A DNA stretch of 64,000 nucleotides from an uncultured Collinsella sp. (GCA_902491765.1 CABUIY010000002.1:92555-156554), one strand, 5' to 3'; positions 49,128 through 58,197 are shown, numbered from the stretch's first letter. Translations and numbers: made by a program. Notes: a model not told the origin generated them from the letters alone.

Positions 49128-50288
49128 ATGAAAAATCGTACGATTTTGCTTTATATGATGTTCGTTTTCCTGTCGAACTTCAGCACCATCTTGTATTTCC
49201 TAACTGTCTACCTTGAGTTCGTTGGGCTTTCGATGGTAGCGATTTCTAGCATGATGATTGCATATCAAGTGAGCAAGTTCATCCTCGAAGTTCCCACTGG
49301 CTATATTGCTGATAGGTTTGGACGAAAGGCAAGCGGTCTCGTTGGCGTCGTGGGAATGCTTGGATACTACGCCGCCCTGCTTTTCGTCCGTTCTCCTCTG
49401 CTTTTAATCGGCGCGTTTGCTCTCAAAGGTTTTGCCGTTGCATGTGTGAGCGGATCCATCGAAGCAATTTACATTGACAGTGTCTCTCAGGACCAGCTCA
49501 TAAGACTTAATGTCATTGAGCGATTTGTTTTCTATGCCTCTTATGCCATCTCCGCTTGCGTGGGCGGTTTCATTTCGTCTGTCGGTGCATATCTCATTGG
49601 TCTTTCGGCAGATATCATCGCAATGGTGTTGACGTTGGTTGTCGTTGTCTGCATTCCTGAGATGCGAAGAGGGGGCACTGCAGCGACACCTGAGCATGGA
49701 ATTAGCCCGAAGATGATCGGTGCTGCTATTGCGGGTAATGGCATTCTTCGGTCAGCGTTCATCATGGACTGTTCTCAGGCATTTGCCTTCGTCGCTCTGG
49801 AAGACTTTTTCTCACTGTTGTTTGCAGGCCGCGGAATGAATGCCGTCGCTTCGGGCGTGACCATTGCGGTCCAGCTCTTTGCCTCCGCCTCCATGGGGCT
49901 TATTGTGCCCAGTGTGATTGCTCATGTCGACAAGAGCCGTTTTGCGCGTATTTGCGGCATCGTGCGCCTTTCCCTGACTGCTCTATTTTTGATTCCCTTT
50001 ACTCCGATCTATTTGCTGCCCGTGTTCTATGTGTTGCAGACGGTCGCCTACTCGTTATTTGCTCCAATTAAATACTCAATTTTTCAAAATGCCGCCGATT
50101 CTTCGATGCGCTGTTCACTGATTTCGGTTCAAAGTCAGATGGTGGCGGTGGGTGCCATCCTTTTCTATCTGTTCAATGCTGCGTTGGGCAGCATCGCGGA
50201 CATTCGAGTCATATTGCTTGTCGCGCTCGGGATTTCTTCTTTGGTGTATATCCCCGCGCTCTTTCGTCTTACAAGCCAAAGGCCATGA
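49128..50288 (+). CDS. MFS transporter
   Basis: Major facilitator of 386 residues with about 12 hydrophobic helices; the loop 2-3 motif appears as GYIADRFGRKASG. The substrate is unknown. The general form suggests a drug or metabolite exporter. TTGGAGGGCGGAG precedes the ATG at 49128. It lies next to a LysR regulator. Confidence 0.85.
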   Translation: MKNRTILLYMMFVFLSNFSTILYFLTVYLEFVGLSMVAISSMMIAYQVSKFILEVPTGYIADRFGRKASGLVGVVGMLGYYAALLFVRSPLLLIGAFALKGFAVACVSGSIEAIYIDSVSQDQLIRLNVIERFVFYASYAISACVGGFISSVGAYLIGLSADIIAMVLTLVVVVCIPEMRRGGTAATPEHGISPKMIGAAIAGNGILRSAFIMDCSQAFAFVALEDFFSLLFAGRGMNAVASGVTIAVQLFASASMGLIVPSVIAHVDKSRFARICGIVRLSLTALFLIPFTPIYLLPVFYVLQTVAYSLFAPIKYSIFQNAADSSMRCSLISVQSQMVAVGAILFYLFNAALGSIADIRVILLVALGISSLVYIPALFRLTSQRP

Positions 50289-50320
50289 GTATTTAGGCAC
50301 CGATAACTTATATATCAACG

Positions 50321-50355
50321 CAATAAACCCGAGCGCGAGGGCGTTTGGGTTTATT
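50321..50355. terminator. Terminator between the MFS gene and ackA1
   Basis: AATAAACCC (50322-50330) pairs with GGGTTTATT (50347-50355), able to work in either direction. Confidence 0.7.
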
Positions 50356-50408
50356 ATTGAAACGTATGTAACCTGGCGGCGCCACACCGCCTGTTAGTAG
50401 GGAGACAC

Positions 50409-51587
50409 ATGAACGTTCTGGTCGTCAACGCAGGATCTTCGACCCTTAAGTATCAGGTCATCGATACCAAGTCCCACAAGGTGTCCGCAAAGGGCTCCTG
50501 CGAGCGCGTCTGCTTTACCGGCGGTACCTTCACCCACGCTGCCAACGGTTCCAAGAAGGTGACCGAGAACATCGAGTTCCCCGACCACAAGGTCGCCATC
50601 GAGGTCGTCCTGAAGGACCTCGAGGCCAACGGCGTCAAGATCGAGGGCATCGGCCATCGCATCGTTCAGGGCGGTTGGTACTTTGGCGACTCCTCCCTCG
50701 TCGACGAGGACGTTCTCGCCAAGATCCGCGAGGTCGCCCCGCTGGCGCCGCTGCACAACAACCCCGAGGCCAACGTTATCGAGTACTGCCTCGAGCAGTA
50801 TCCCGACCTGCCCAACGTCACGGTCTACGACACCGCTTTCCACTTCAACATGCCCGAGGTCGCCAAGACTTACGCCCTGCCCAAGGATGTTTGCGACAAG
50901 CTGCACATCCGTAAGTACGGCGCCCACGGCACCAGCTACCGTTACATCTCCAAGAAGGTCGCAGAGATGACCAACGGCGAGGCCCGCAAGGTCGTCGTGT
51001 GCCATATCGGCTCCGGCGCTTCCCTGTGCGCCATCGAGGACGGCAAGTGCATGGACACCACCATGGGCTTGACGCCGCTCGACGGTGTCATGATGGGCAC
51101 CCGCTGCGGCTCCATCGACCCTGCTACCGTGTGCTACCTGCAGCGCGAAGGTGGCTACACCTTCGACGAGGTCGACGAGATGATGAACAAGAAGTCCGGC
51201 CTTTTGGCTGTGACCGGCGGCAAGACCAACGACTGCCGCAACGTCGAGGAGCTCGCCGCTGCTGGTGACCCCGAGGCCCAGCTCGCCTTCGATATGTTCG
51301 TCTACAAGATTGCCGCCAAGGCTGCCGAGATGGCCACTTCCATGTGCGGCATGGACACCCTGGTCTTTACCGCCGGCATCGGCGAGCACGCTCCGGCTGT
51401 CCGCGCCGGCGTGGCCGATCGTCTGGCCTTTATGGGCGTCAAGATGGACCATGCCCGCAACGCTCTGCGTGGCGACGGCGCTTGGTGCCTGTCCGCCAAG
51501 GATTCCAAGGTCAAGATCTTCGTCATCCCCACGGACGAGGAGTTCATGATCGCTTCCGACGTCGAGCGCATCGTCAACGGCAAGTAA
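50409..51587 (+). CDS. Acetate kinase paralogue with altered active-site residues
   Basis: Acetate/propionate kinase family protein of 392 residues making ATP from an acyl phosphate. The fold landmarks NAGSSTLKYQ, GHRIVQGG, MGTRCGSIDPATV and FTAGIGEH are present. Several usually invariant positions differ from classical enzymes. HGTSH is HGTSY, LGNGSS is IGSGAS (the active-site Asn is Ser), and SGLSNDFR is TGGKTNDCR. The next gene keeps the classical residues. This copy may therefore use a different acyl phosphate or be less active. Confidence 0.85.
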   Translation: MNVLVVNAGSSTLKYQVIDTKSHKVSAKGSCERVCFTGGTFTHAANGSKKVTENIEFPDHKVAIEVVLKDLEANGVKIEGIGHRIVQGGWYFGDSSLVDEDVLAKIREVAPLAPLHNNPEANVIEYCLEQYPDLPNVTVYDTAFHFNMPEVAKTYALPKDVCDKLHIRKYGAHGTSYRYISKKVAEMTNGEARKVVVCHIGSGASLCAIEDGKCMDTTMGLTPLDGVMMGTRCGSIDPATVCYLQREGGYTFDEVDEMMNKKSGLLAVTGGKTNDCRNVEELAAAGDPEAQLAFDMFVYKIAAKAAEMATSMCGMDTLVFTAGIGEHAPAVRAGVADRLAFMGVKMDHARNALRGDGAWCLSAKDSKVKIFVIPTDEEFMIASDVERIVNGK

Positions 51588-51599
51588 TTGATGCAAGGG

Positions 51600-51638
51600 G
51601 AGGGGCTGGACGACCGAGCGCCGTTCGGCCCCTCTTTT
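51600..51638 (+). terminator. ackA1 terminator
   Basis: GAGGGGC (51600-51606) pairs with GCCCCTC (51628-51634), followed by TTTT. Confidence 0.7.
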
Positions 51639-51669
51639 GCGCTCGTTGGGCGATATGACTGATAGCTAT

Positions 51670-51686
51670 TTATCAAGTTGTGATAA
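51670..51686. promoter_or_regulatory. Palindromic operator candidate upstream of ackA2
   Basis: TTATCA-AGTTG-TGATAA is a perfect 6-5-6 inverted repeat. The following GATAACTTCT resembles GATAACTTAT found upstream of the first ackA copy (near 50302), so one regulator could control both. Confidence 0.4.
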
Positions 51687-51752
51687 CTTCTTATTAAAAT
51701 GCGGCCGCCTTAAGGGGTCTGCGTCGACCGTATTGCACTGCAAAGGAGTCTC

Positions 51753-52931
51753 ATGAACGTACTTGTTGTCAACGCCGGCAGCTCAAGCCTTAAATATCAG
51801 CTTTTGGATACCGATACCCGAGAGGTTTTCGCCAAGGGCAACTGCGAACGTATCGGTTCGGACATGGGCATCTTTGGCCACTCCGAGAACGGTGGCGCCA
51901 AGCAGACCGAGGAGGTCCCCTTCCCGGATCATCGTTCGGCTATCGCGCGTGTGCTCGAGGAGCTCGAGAAGACCGACTTTACGATCGATGGCATCGGCCA
52001 CCGTATCGTTCAGGGTGGCTGGCACTTCGATGATTCCGCGGTCGTCGACGACGAGGTCATGGCTAAGATTCTCGAGGTGGCCCCGCTCGCCCCGCTGCAC
52101 AATTACGGCGAGGCCGCAGCAATCGAGTATTGCCGCGAGAAGTATCCGGAGCTGCCCAACGTGGCCGTCTTTGACACCTCGTTCCACATGACCATGCCCG
52201 AGGTCGCCTACACCTACGCGCTGCCCAAGGACGTGTGCGACAAGTACCACGTGCGCAAGTACGGCGCACACGGTACGAGCCACCGTTACGAGTGGATGAT
52301 GGCCAAGGAGATCCTGGGCTCGCGCTGCCACCGTCTGCTTTCGTGCCATCTGGGCAACGGCGCTTCGCTCGCCGCCATCGAGGACGGCGTGTGCCGCGAC
52401 ACCACGATGGGCCTCACGCCGCTCGACGGCCTGATGATGGGCACCCGCTGTGGTTCCATCGACCCGGCCACCGTGTGCTACCTGCAGCGCGAGGGCGGCT
52501 ACAGCTACCAGGAAGTCGATGACATGATGAACAAGCAGTCTGGTCTGCTTGCCATCTCGGGCATCTCCAACGACGCCCGCGACATCCGCACGCGCGCCTC
52601 CGAGGGCGACGAGCGCTGCCTGCTCGCCTTCGATATGTTCGCCTACAAGGCCATGCAGCAGGCCGGCTCCATGATTGCTTCCATGGCGGGCGTGGACACC
52701 ATCACCTTTACCGCCGGCATCGGCGAGAACGACTGGTCGATCCGTAAGGCCTTCTGCGACTGCTTTGAGTGGCTGGGCGTGCGCATCGACAACAACAAGA
52801 ACCGCGAGGCCGTGGGCAACGGCCCGCAGGTCATCAGCGCCGCCGGTTCCGCCGTCACGGTCATGGTCATCCCCACCGACGAGGAATACATGATTGCCCA
52901 CGACGTCGAGCGCCTGACCAAGAACAACTAA
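51753..52931 (+). CDS. ackA: Acetate kinase
   Basis: Classical acetate kinase of 392 residues converting acetyl phosphate and ADP to acetate and ATP, the energy-yielding end of mixed-acid fermentation. NAGSSSLKYQ, HGTSHRY, HLGNGASL, MGTRCGSIDPATV, SGISNDARDI and FTAGIGEND are all as expected. It lies in tandem with a diverged copy and converges with pta, its metabolic partner. AAGGAG precedes the ATG. Confidence 0.93.
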   Translation: MNVLVVNAGSSSLKYQLLDTDTREVFAKGNCERIGSDMGIFGHSENGGAKQTEEVPFPDHRSAIARVLEELEKTDFTIDGIGHRIVQGGWHFDDSAVVDDEVMAKILEVAPLAPLHNYGEAAAIEYCREKYPELPNVAVFDTSFHMTMPEVAYTYALPKDVCDKYHVRKYGAHGTSHRYEWMMAKEILGSRCHRLLSCHLGNGASLAAIEDGVCRDTTMGLTPLDGLMMGTRCGSIDPATVCYLQREGGYSYQEVDDMMNKQSGLLAISGISNDARDIRTRASEGDERCLLAFDMFAYKAMQQAGSMIASMAGVDTITFTAGIGENDWSIRKAFCDCFEWLGVRIDNNKNREAVGNGPQVISAAGSAVTVMVIPTDEEYMIAHDVERLTKNN

Positions 52932-52953
52932 CGCATTCGTCTGAAATTGACAA

Positions 52954-52990
52954 AAAGGCCTCCAGAGCAACAGCTCCGGAGGCCTTTCTA
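52954..52990 (+). terminator. ackA2 terminator
   Basis: AAAGGCCTCC (52954-52963) pairs with GGAGGCCTTT (52978-52987), followed by T. Confidence 0.8.
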
Positions 52991-53137
52991 CTAGCAGGCG
53001 GAAATTCCAGTCCCAAAGTGATCGCCACCAGCAACGCCTGCGCTCCCAGCAACGGCACCCATCCATTCAGATTTTCAGCCCCAGCTCGTAGCCAAGCCGC
53101 CGTCCACCCCGGATTCCCTGATTGCTACGTGGTGGCA

Positions 53138-53264
53138 GGGACCCTACAGGGTAAAGCTCTGAAAATATTCCGCAGGACGCATGAAACCCCCGCCGCACGA
53201 AGTGCGCAGCGGGGGTTTCATGCATGTCCGAGGACGTTTTCAGAGCTTTACCCTGTAGGGTCCC
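53138..53264. repeat. Long-stem palindromic element, family B copy 1
   Basis: Two 28-base arms (53138-53165 and 53237-53264, beginning GGGACCCTACAGGG) are perfect complements. Inside, TATTCCGCA, a GGAC/GTCC pair and a second 15-bp perfect hairpin (53179-53193 with 53209-53223) follow, then GAGGACG. It lies between the convergent ackA2 and pta genes. Two relatives are at 56751-56860 and 56954-57082. Confidence 0.7.
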
Positions 53265-53279
53265 GAGGGGATATGTCCG

Positions 53280-54260
53280 CTACTCAGCCATCTGAGCCTG
53301 GACGGCGGTGATGGCTACGACACCCACGATGTCGTCGGCAGAGCAGCCGCGCGAAAGGTCGTTGACCGGCTTGGCGATGCCCTGCAGGATGGGGCCGTAA
53401 GCGTCGGCGCCGGCGAAGCGCTGGACCAGCTTGTAGCCGATGTTGCCGGCCTCGAGATCGGGGAACACAAGCACGTTGGCCTTGCCGGCAACGGAGGAGC
53501 CGGGGGCCTTGAGCTGGGCGACGGTGGGAACGATGGCGGCGTCGAGCTGCAGCTCGCCATCGATGGCGAGCTCGGGAGCCTTCTCCTTGCAGAACTTAAC
53601 GGCCTCCTGGACCTTCTTGGCGACCTCGCCGCCGGCGGAGCCCATGGTGGAGTAGGAGAGCATGGCCACGTGCGGCTCGACGCTGCCCATAAAGGTGGAC
53701 CAGGAGTGAGCGGAGGCGATGGCGATCTCGGAGAGCTCGTCGGAGGACGGGTTGATGTTGAGGCCGCAGTCGGCGAAGATCAGCGTACCGTCGGTGCCGA
53801 ACTGCGGGGTGTCGGTGCACATCACGAAGAAGGCCGAGACCAGCTTGGTACCCGGGGCGGTCTTAAGGATCTGCAGCGCGGGGCGCAGGGTGTCGGCGGT
53901 GGAGTGGCAGGCGCCGGAGACCAGGCCGTCGGCGTCACCCATCTTGACCATCATGGTGCCAAAGTAGGTGGCGTCCATCACCTGGGCGCGAGCCTGCTCG
54001 ATGGTGACGCCCTTCTTGGCGCGGAGCTCGGCAAACTTCTGCGCGTACTCCTCGTGCTTCTCGGCATTGCGCGGATCGATGACGGTGGCGCCGGGAACGT
54101 TGATCTCGTCGGGGTTGCCCAGGATGACGATCTTTGCCAGGCCCTCCTCGATGATCTTGGTGGCCGCGACGATGGTGCGCGGATCCTCGCCCTCGGGCAG
54201 GACGATCGTCTTAAGGTCGGCCTTGGCGGCAGACTTCATACGGTTAAGGAAATCGCTCAT
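53280..54260 (-). CDS. pta: Phosphate acetyltransferase
   Basis: Converts acetyl-CoA and phosphate to acetyl phosphate, feeding acetate kinase. The 326-residue form is the short Pta without the N-terminal regulatory domain. IVLPEGEDPRTIVAA at the N-terminus, DGLVSGACHSTADTLRPALQ (in part), MLSYSTMGSAGG and VLVFPDLEAGNIGYKL are family signatures. It converges with the ackA pair instead of lying in a pta-ackA operon. Confidence 0.93.
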   Translation of the reverse strand: MSDFLNRMKSAAKADLKTIVLPEGEDPRTIVAATKIIEEGLAKIVILGNPDEINVPGATVIDPRNAEKHEEYAQKFAELRAKKGVTIEQARAQVMDATYFGTMMVKMGDADGLVSGACHSTADTLRPALQILKTAPGTKLVSAFFVMCTDTPQFGTDGTLIFADCGLNINPSSDELSEIAIASAHSWSTFMGSVEPHVAMLSYSTMGSAGGEVAKKVQEAVKFCKEKAPELAIDGELQLDAAIVPTVAQLKAPGSSVAGKANVLVFPDLEAGNIGYKLVQRFAGADAYGPILQGIAKPVNDLSRGCSADDIVGVVAITAVQAQMAE

Positions 54261-54313
54261 GTTACTCCTTACAAGCGTTTCACTAAGCTCCAGGCGCCCG
54301 GCTGTTCACGAAT

Positions 54314-54334
54314 AAACCCGCTGCTAGCGGGTTT
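54314..54334 (-). promoter_or_regulatory. Hairpin in the pta leader
   Basis: AAACCCGCT (54314-54322) pairs with AGCGGGTTT (54326-54334). It lies between the pta start and its likely promoter (minus-strand TATAAT at 54393-54388), so it is in the 5' untranslated region and may attenuate. Confidence 0.4.
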
Positions 54335-54387
54335 ACCTTTCAAATTTGTACGCCGCGGTGCTTGAGCTTTCCTTGTGTGGCAAGCTC

Positions 54388-54413
54388 ATTATAGGACGCA
54401 TTAGCGCTATAAT
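54388..54413. promoter_or_regulatory. Divergent -10 elements for pta and glf
   Basis: TATAAT on the minus strand (complement of ATTATA, 54388-54393) and TATAAT on the plus strand (54408-54413) face opposite ways. The -35 matches are poor. Confidence 0.4.
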
Positions 54414-54491
54414 CGCTCTGATAAATATGTCTCGAAGAATGTTCGAGAAAAGCCCAGCTAACGAGCCCGTGGCTTTTGACAAGGAGTATCG

Positions 54492-55694
54492 ATGCAGATT
54501 ACCTCAGGCCTGCCTGAAGGCTTTAACGCCGGCGCGTACGACATGATTGTCGTCGGTGCTGGATATGCCGGTGCCGTTTGCGCCCGCCGTCTTGCCGAGA
54601 CCATCGGCTATCGTGTTGCCGTTTTGGAGCGCCGTAGCCACATTGCGGGCAATGCCTATGACTGCACTGACGAGGCCGGAATCCTGATCCACGAGTACGG
54701 TCCGCATATCTATCACACCTTTAACGAGCGCGTGCACAATTTCCTGTCGCGCTTTACCAAGTGGACGGATTATCAGCACAAGGTGCTCGCCAACATCAAC
54801 GGCACCCTTATGCCCGTGCCCTTCAACCACGCGAGTCTCAAGCTCGCCTTTGGTGACGAGCGCGGCGAGGAGCTGTATCAGAAGCTCGTGGAGACCTTTG
54901 GCAAGGATGTCAAGGTGCCCATTATGGAGCTGCGTAAGAAGAACGACCCCGACTTGGCCGAGGTCGCTGATTACGTCTACGAGAACGTCTTTTTGCATTA
55001 CACCATGAAGCAGTGGGGCCAGACGCCCGACCAGATTGATCCCTCGATCACCGGCCGTGTTCCCGTCTTTGTGGGCGATGATGACCGCTACTTCCCGCAG
55101 GCTCCCTTCCAGGGCATGCCGCAGGACGGCTATACCGCGCTGTTTGAGCATATGCTCGACCACGATCTGATTGATGTGTTCTGCGACGTGGACGCCCGCG
55201 ACCTCTTCGAGATCGACGAGACCACCGTCAAGATCGACGGTAAGGTCTATGGCGGCGAGATCGTCTACACCGGTCCGCTCGACGAGCTGTTCAATCTCGA
55301 CCTGGGCGCCCTGCCGTACCGTACGCTCGACATGAAGTTCGAGACGCTCGATATGGATCAGTTCCAGCCCGTGGGCACCGTCAACTACACCACGAGCGAG
55401 GATTACACGCGCATCACTGAGTTCAAGAATATGACTGGCCAGGTCCTGCCCGGCAAGACCACCATCATGAAGGAATACTCCAAGGCCTATACGCCCGGCT
55501 CGGGTGAGACGCCGTACTACGCCATTCTTGAGCCCGAGAACCGTGAGCTCTATGAGCGCTATCTTGAGCGCGTCCAGAACCTGACGAACTTCCACCCGGT
55601 GGGTCGTCTGGCCGAGTATCGTTACTACGATATGGACGCTGTGACCAATTCCGCCCTCGATCTTTCGGATGAGATTATCGCCTGCCATGCATAA
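54492..55694 (+). CDS. glf: UDP-galactopyranose mutase
   Basis: FAD enzyme of 400 residues that interconverts UDP-galactopyranose and UDP-galactofuranose. The FAD loop VVGAGYAGAVCARRLAE, GNAYD, YGPHIYHTFNERVHNF and the substrate segment MKQWGQTPDQIDPSITGRVP are present. It supplies galactofuranose for surface polysaccharide or glycolipid. The stop overlaps the start of the glycosyltransferase gene (ATGCATAA), so the two are translationally coupled. Confidence 0.92.
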   Translation: MQITSGLPEGFNAGAYDMIVVGAGYAGAVCARRLAETIGYRVAVLERRSHIAGNAYDCTDEAGILIHEYGPHIYHTFNERVHNFLSRFTKWTDYQHKVLANINGTLMPVPFNHASLKLAFGDERGEELYQKLVETFGKDVKVPIMELRKKNDPDLAEVADYVYENVFLHYTMKQWGQTPDQIDPSITGRVPVFVGDDDRYFPQAPFQGMPQDGYTALFEHMLDHDLIDVFCDVDARDLFEIDETTVKIDGKVYGGEIVYTGPLDELFNLDLGALPYRTLDMKFETLDMDQFQPVGTVNYTTSEDYTRITEFKNMTGQVLPGKTTIMKEYSKAYTPGSGETPYYAILEPENRELYERYLERVQNLTNFHPVGRLAEYRYYDMDAVTNSALDLSDEIIACHA

Positions 55695-56718
55695 AGTCAT
55701 AACATTCGGTATTCCCTCGTATAACGCCGCCAAGGACATGGACCATTGCATCACCTCTATCTTGGAGGGGAGCAATTACGCCACCGATATCGAGATTATC
55801 GTGGTGGACGACGGCTCCAAGGACGAGACGGCCGCCAAGGCCGACGAGTGGGAGGCCCGTTACCCTGGAATCATCCGCGCGGTGCACCAGGAGAACGGCG
55901 GTCACGGTATTGCCGTCCTTTCGGGTCTGCGCGAGGCGCAGGGTACCTACTACAAGGTTGTTGATTCGGACGACTGGCTTGACGGTGCTGCCCTTTCGAC
56001 CATGCTGTCGATTCTGCGTGGCTTTGAAGAGCGCGACCAGCGCGTTGACCTGTTTATCTCGAACTACGTGTACGAGAAGGTTTACGAGGGCACGCATACC
56101 GCTATTGGCTACAAATTTGCCCTGCCGCGCAAAAAGATCTTTTCTTGGGATCAGATCGGTCATTTCCGCCTGGACCAGAACCTACTCATGCACAGCCTGT
56201 GCTATCGCACGGATGTGCTGCGCGAGTCCAACCTTCCCATGCCGCCGCACACGTTCTATGTGGACAACATCTACGCCTACGTGCCGCTGCCGCGTTGCAA
56301 GACCATGTACTACGCCGACATCGACCTCTACCGCTACTTTATCGGTCGCGAGGGCCAGAGTGTCAACGAGGCCACGATGGTCAAGCGTCTGGACCAGCAG
56401 TTCCGTGTTACGCGTATCATGATGGAGTCGTACCACCTGTACAGCGATGTCGAGTCGTCACGCCTACGTTCGTACATGATGGGCTACTTCACCATGATGA
56501 TGGCGATCTGCTCGGTGCTCACCAAGCTTTCCGAGGAAGATTGCGCCGACGAGCGCCTAAAGACGCTGTGGAATGATTTGAAGGCCTACGACGAGCGCAT
56601 GTATCGTCGTGCCCGCTACGGCGTGGTCGGGTTCTTCACCAATCTGCGCGGACGGGCCGGAGACAAAACCACGCTTGGCCTATACCGTCTTGCCTCAAAG
56701 ATCTTCAAATTCAACTAG
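55687..56718 (+). CDS. Family 2 glycosyltransferase
   Basis: GT-A fold transferase of 343 residues. SYNAAKDMDHCITSI, VVDDGSKDET and the DXD-like KVVDSDDWLDG are in family order near residues 10, 40 and 95. No transmembrane helix is seen. It is coupled to glf, so it may transfer galactofuranose or another sugar to a cell-surface glycan. The acceptor is unknown. Confidence 0.85.
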   Translation: MHKVITFGIPSYNAAKDMDHCITSILEGSNYATDIEIIVVDDGSKDETAAKADEWEARYPGIIRAVHQENGGHGIAVLSGLREAQGTYYKVVDSDDWLDGAALSTMLSILRGFEERDQRVDLFISNYVYEKVYEGTHTAIGYKFALPRKKIFSWDQIGHFRLDQNLLMHSLCYRTDVLRESNLPMPPHTFYVDNIYAYVPLPRCKTMYYADIDLYRYFIGREGQSVNEATMVKRLDQQFRVTRIMMESYHLYSDVESSRLRSYMMGYFTMMMAICSVLTKLSEEDCADERLKTLWNDLKAYDERMYRRARYGVVGFFTNLRGRAGDKTTLGLYRLASKIFKFN

Positions 56719-56750
56719 CTGCCGAGTAATCGCTGCTGATAGGTTGACTG

Positions 56751-56860
56751 GGCCCCTTGGCCTTTAGTTTGCTACTGCGAACAGTCCTGCTCGCACGGAA
56801 AGCACATTAAGTGCTTTCCGACTCGTGCGGAACTTGTATCAAACTAAAGGCCAAGGGGCC
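56751..56860 (-). repeat. Long-stem palindromic element, family B copy 2
   Basis: Arms of 21 bases (56751-56771 and 56840-56860, GGCCCCTTGGCC at the outer end) are perfect complements. The inner hairpin GGAAAGCAC/GTGCTTTCC has an ATTAA loop. Read on the minus strand, the loops contain AAGTTCCGCACGAG and GAGCAGGACTGTTCGCAG, which match copy 3 (GAGTTCCGCA, AGGACTGT, GCAG). Confidence 0.7.
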
Positions 56861-56953
56861 TCTGCTATAAGAATCGATTGTCAGGTTATTTGAATTTGAA
56901 GATCTTCGACGCGCGGTACACAGGGGCCTGGGCTGAAAAAATATTAGTTGGTA

Positions 56954-57082
56954 GTCGGTCGGAGGCGGGCGGGCATTACGTTTGTCGCGAGTTCCGCATG
57001 CAAAGAAGGCCACTTAATGTGGCCTTCGTCTTGCATAGGACTGTAAAGCAGCAAACGTAATGCCCGCCCGCCTCCGACCGAC
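56954..57082 (+). repeat. Long-stem palindromic element, family B copy 3
   Basis: Arms of 31 bases (56954-56984 and 57052-57082, starting GTCGGTCGGAGG) are perfect complements. Inside are GAGTTCCGCA, ATGCAA/TTGCAT, a hairpin AGGCCAC-TTAAT-GTGGCCT, and AGGACTGTAAAGCAG. The element lies just after the end of the convergent peptidase gene. Confidence 0.7.
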
Positions 57083-57094
57083 GGTCGAGTGAGA

Positions 57095-58096
57095 TTACTT
57101 CGCAGCACCTGGGATGCCGTGGGAGGTTTTGGCGGTTTTGGCTCCGTTTACGATGGCAGTTTCCAGGGCCCTTACGGCGAGCATGCCCAGTAGGTCTAGG
57201 GGAACGGCGGCGCTTGTCTGAGCGTCTAGTTTGCCGCTGGCGAGGGTGTAGATGGTGTCGCCGTCGTTGGTGGTGTGTGTGGGACGGATGGCGTGTGCGT
57301 AGGCGTCTGCGGCCATCTGGGAGACCTTGGTGGCTTGTGCCTTAGTGAGTTCCACGTTGGTGACGATGCAGCTGATGGTGGTGTTGGTGCGGTCGAGCGG
57401 CATCTGCATGGATCCGGCGGCGGCAAAGGCTGCGAGTTCCATGTCGACGATCTGGTCGCTATCGGCTGCGGCGCGCATACCGGCGACCCACTCGCCGGTG
57501 AAGGGGTCGACAACGTTGCCGCAGGCGTTGACCGAGACCACGGCGCCCACCTTGATGGGGCCGAGCGCCACGGCGGCAGCGCCAAGGCCGGCCTTCATGC
57601 AGGTAGCGGGGCCCATGAGCTTACCCACGGTAGCGCCCGTGCCGGCGCCTACGTTGCCCTGTTCGAGCTTGGTGGGGGTGTTGTCGAGTGCTTCGCGCAC
57701 GGCGGCGATGCCGGCCTCAATGTCGGGGCGAACGGTGGGGTTACCAAAGGCGAGGTCGAAGATACAGCTCGAGCACACGATAGGCACCTGCGTGGGGCCG
57801 ACGGGAAGGCCGATGCCGCGGCTCTCAAGCTCGCGAGCGACGCCGCTTGCAGCCTCGAGGCCAAAGGCCGATCCGCCAGAAAGGCAGACGGCGTGGACCT
57901 TGTCGACGGTGTTCTCGGGTCGCAGCAGGTCGGTCTCGCGCGAAGCGGGAGCACCGCCGCGAACGTCAACGCCGCCGGTGGCGCCCTCGGGTGCCACGAT
58001 TACGGTGCAACCGGTGCCGGCCTCCTCGTCCGTATAGTTGCCATAGCAAAAGCCATCGACATCGCAGACGTCAATGGCCTCGAGCAGTGTATCCAT
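57095..58096 (-). CDS. P1-family (DmpA-like) peptidase/hydrolase
   Basis: Self-processing N-terminal-nucleophile type protein of 333 residues. Landmarks are GCTVIVAPEGATGGVDVRGG, CLSGGSAFGLEAASGV, and the GNVGAGTGATVGKLMG segment. A glycine-rich segment with Thr/Ser (MQMPLDRTNTTISCIV) corresponds to the usual region before the nucleophile. These enzymes hydrolyse amides or peptides. Substrate unknown. Confidence 0.85.
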   Translation of the reverse strand: MDTLLEAIDVCDVDGFCYGNYTDEEAGTGCTVIVAPEGATGGVDVRGGAPASRETDLLRPENTVDKVHAVCLSGGSAFGLEAASGVARELESRGIGLPVGPTQVPIVCSSCIFDLAFGNPTVRPDIEAGIAAVREALDNTPTKLEQGNVGAGTGATVGKLMGPATCMKAGLGAAAVALGPIKVGAVVSVNACGNVVDPFTGEWVAGMRAAADSDQIVDMELAAFAAAGSMQMPLDRTNTTISCIVTNVELTKAQATKVSQMAADAYAHAIRPTHTTNDGDTIYTLASGKLDAQTSAAVPLDLLGMLAVRALETAIVNGAKTAKTSHGIPGAAK

Positions 58097-58197
58097 GTTT
58101 AACTCCTATCGGTTTTCCGCCGCGCCTTGTGCCCGGTCGGGATCCGTACGGTACGCCAAAATTGTAGGCGCTGGGGGATACCCAGCGCCAGATGCAA

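Noticed and set aside
53138..57082. Family B palindromes as simple Rho-independent terminators
   Set aside because: They lack T runs, have stems of 21-31 bp, and contain conserved inner loops; ackA2 already has its own terminator upstream of copy 1.
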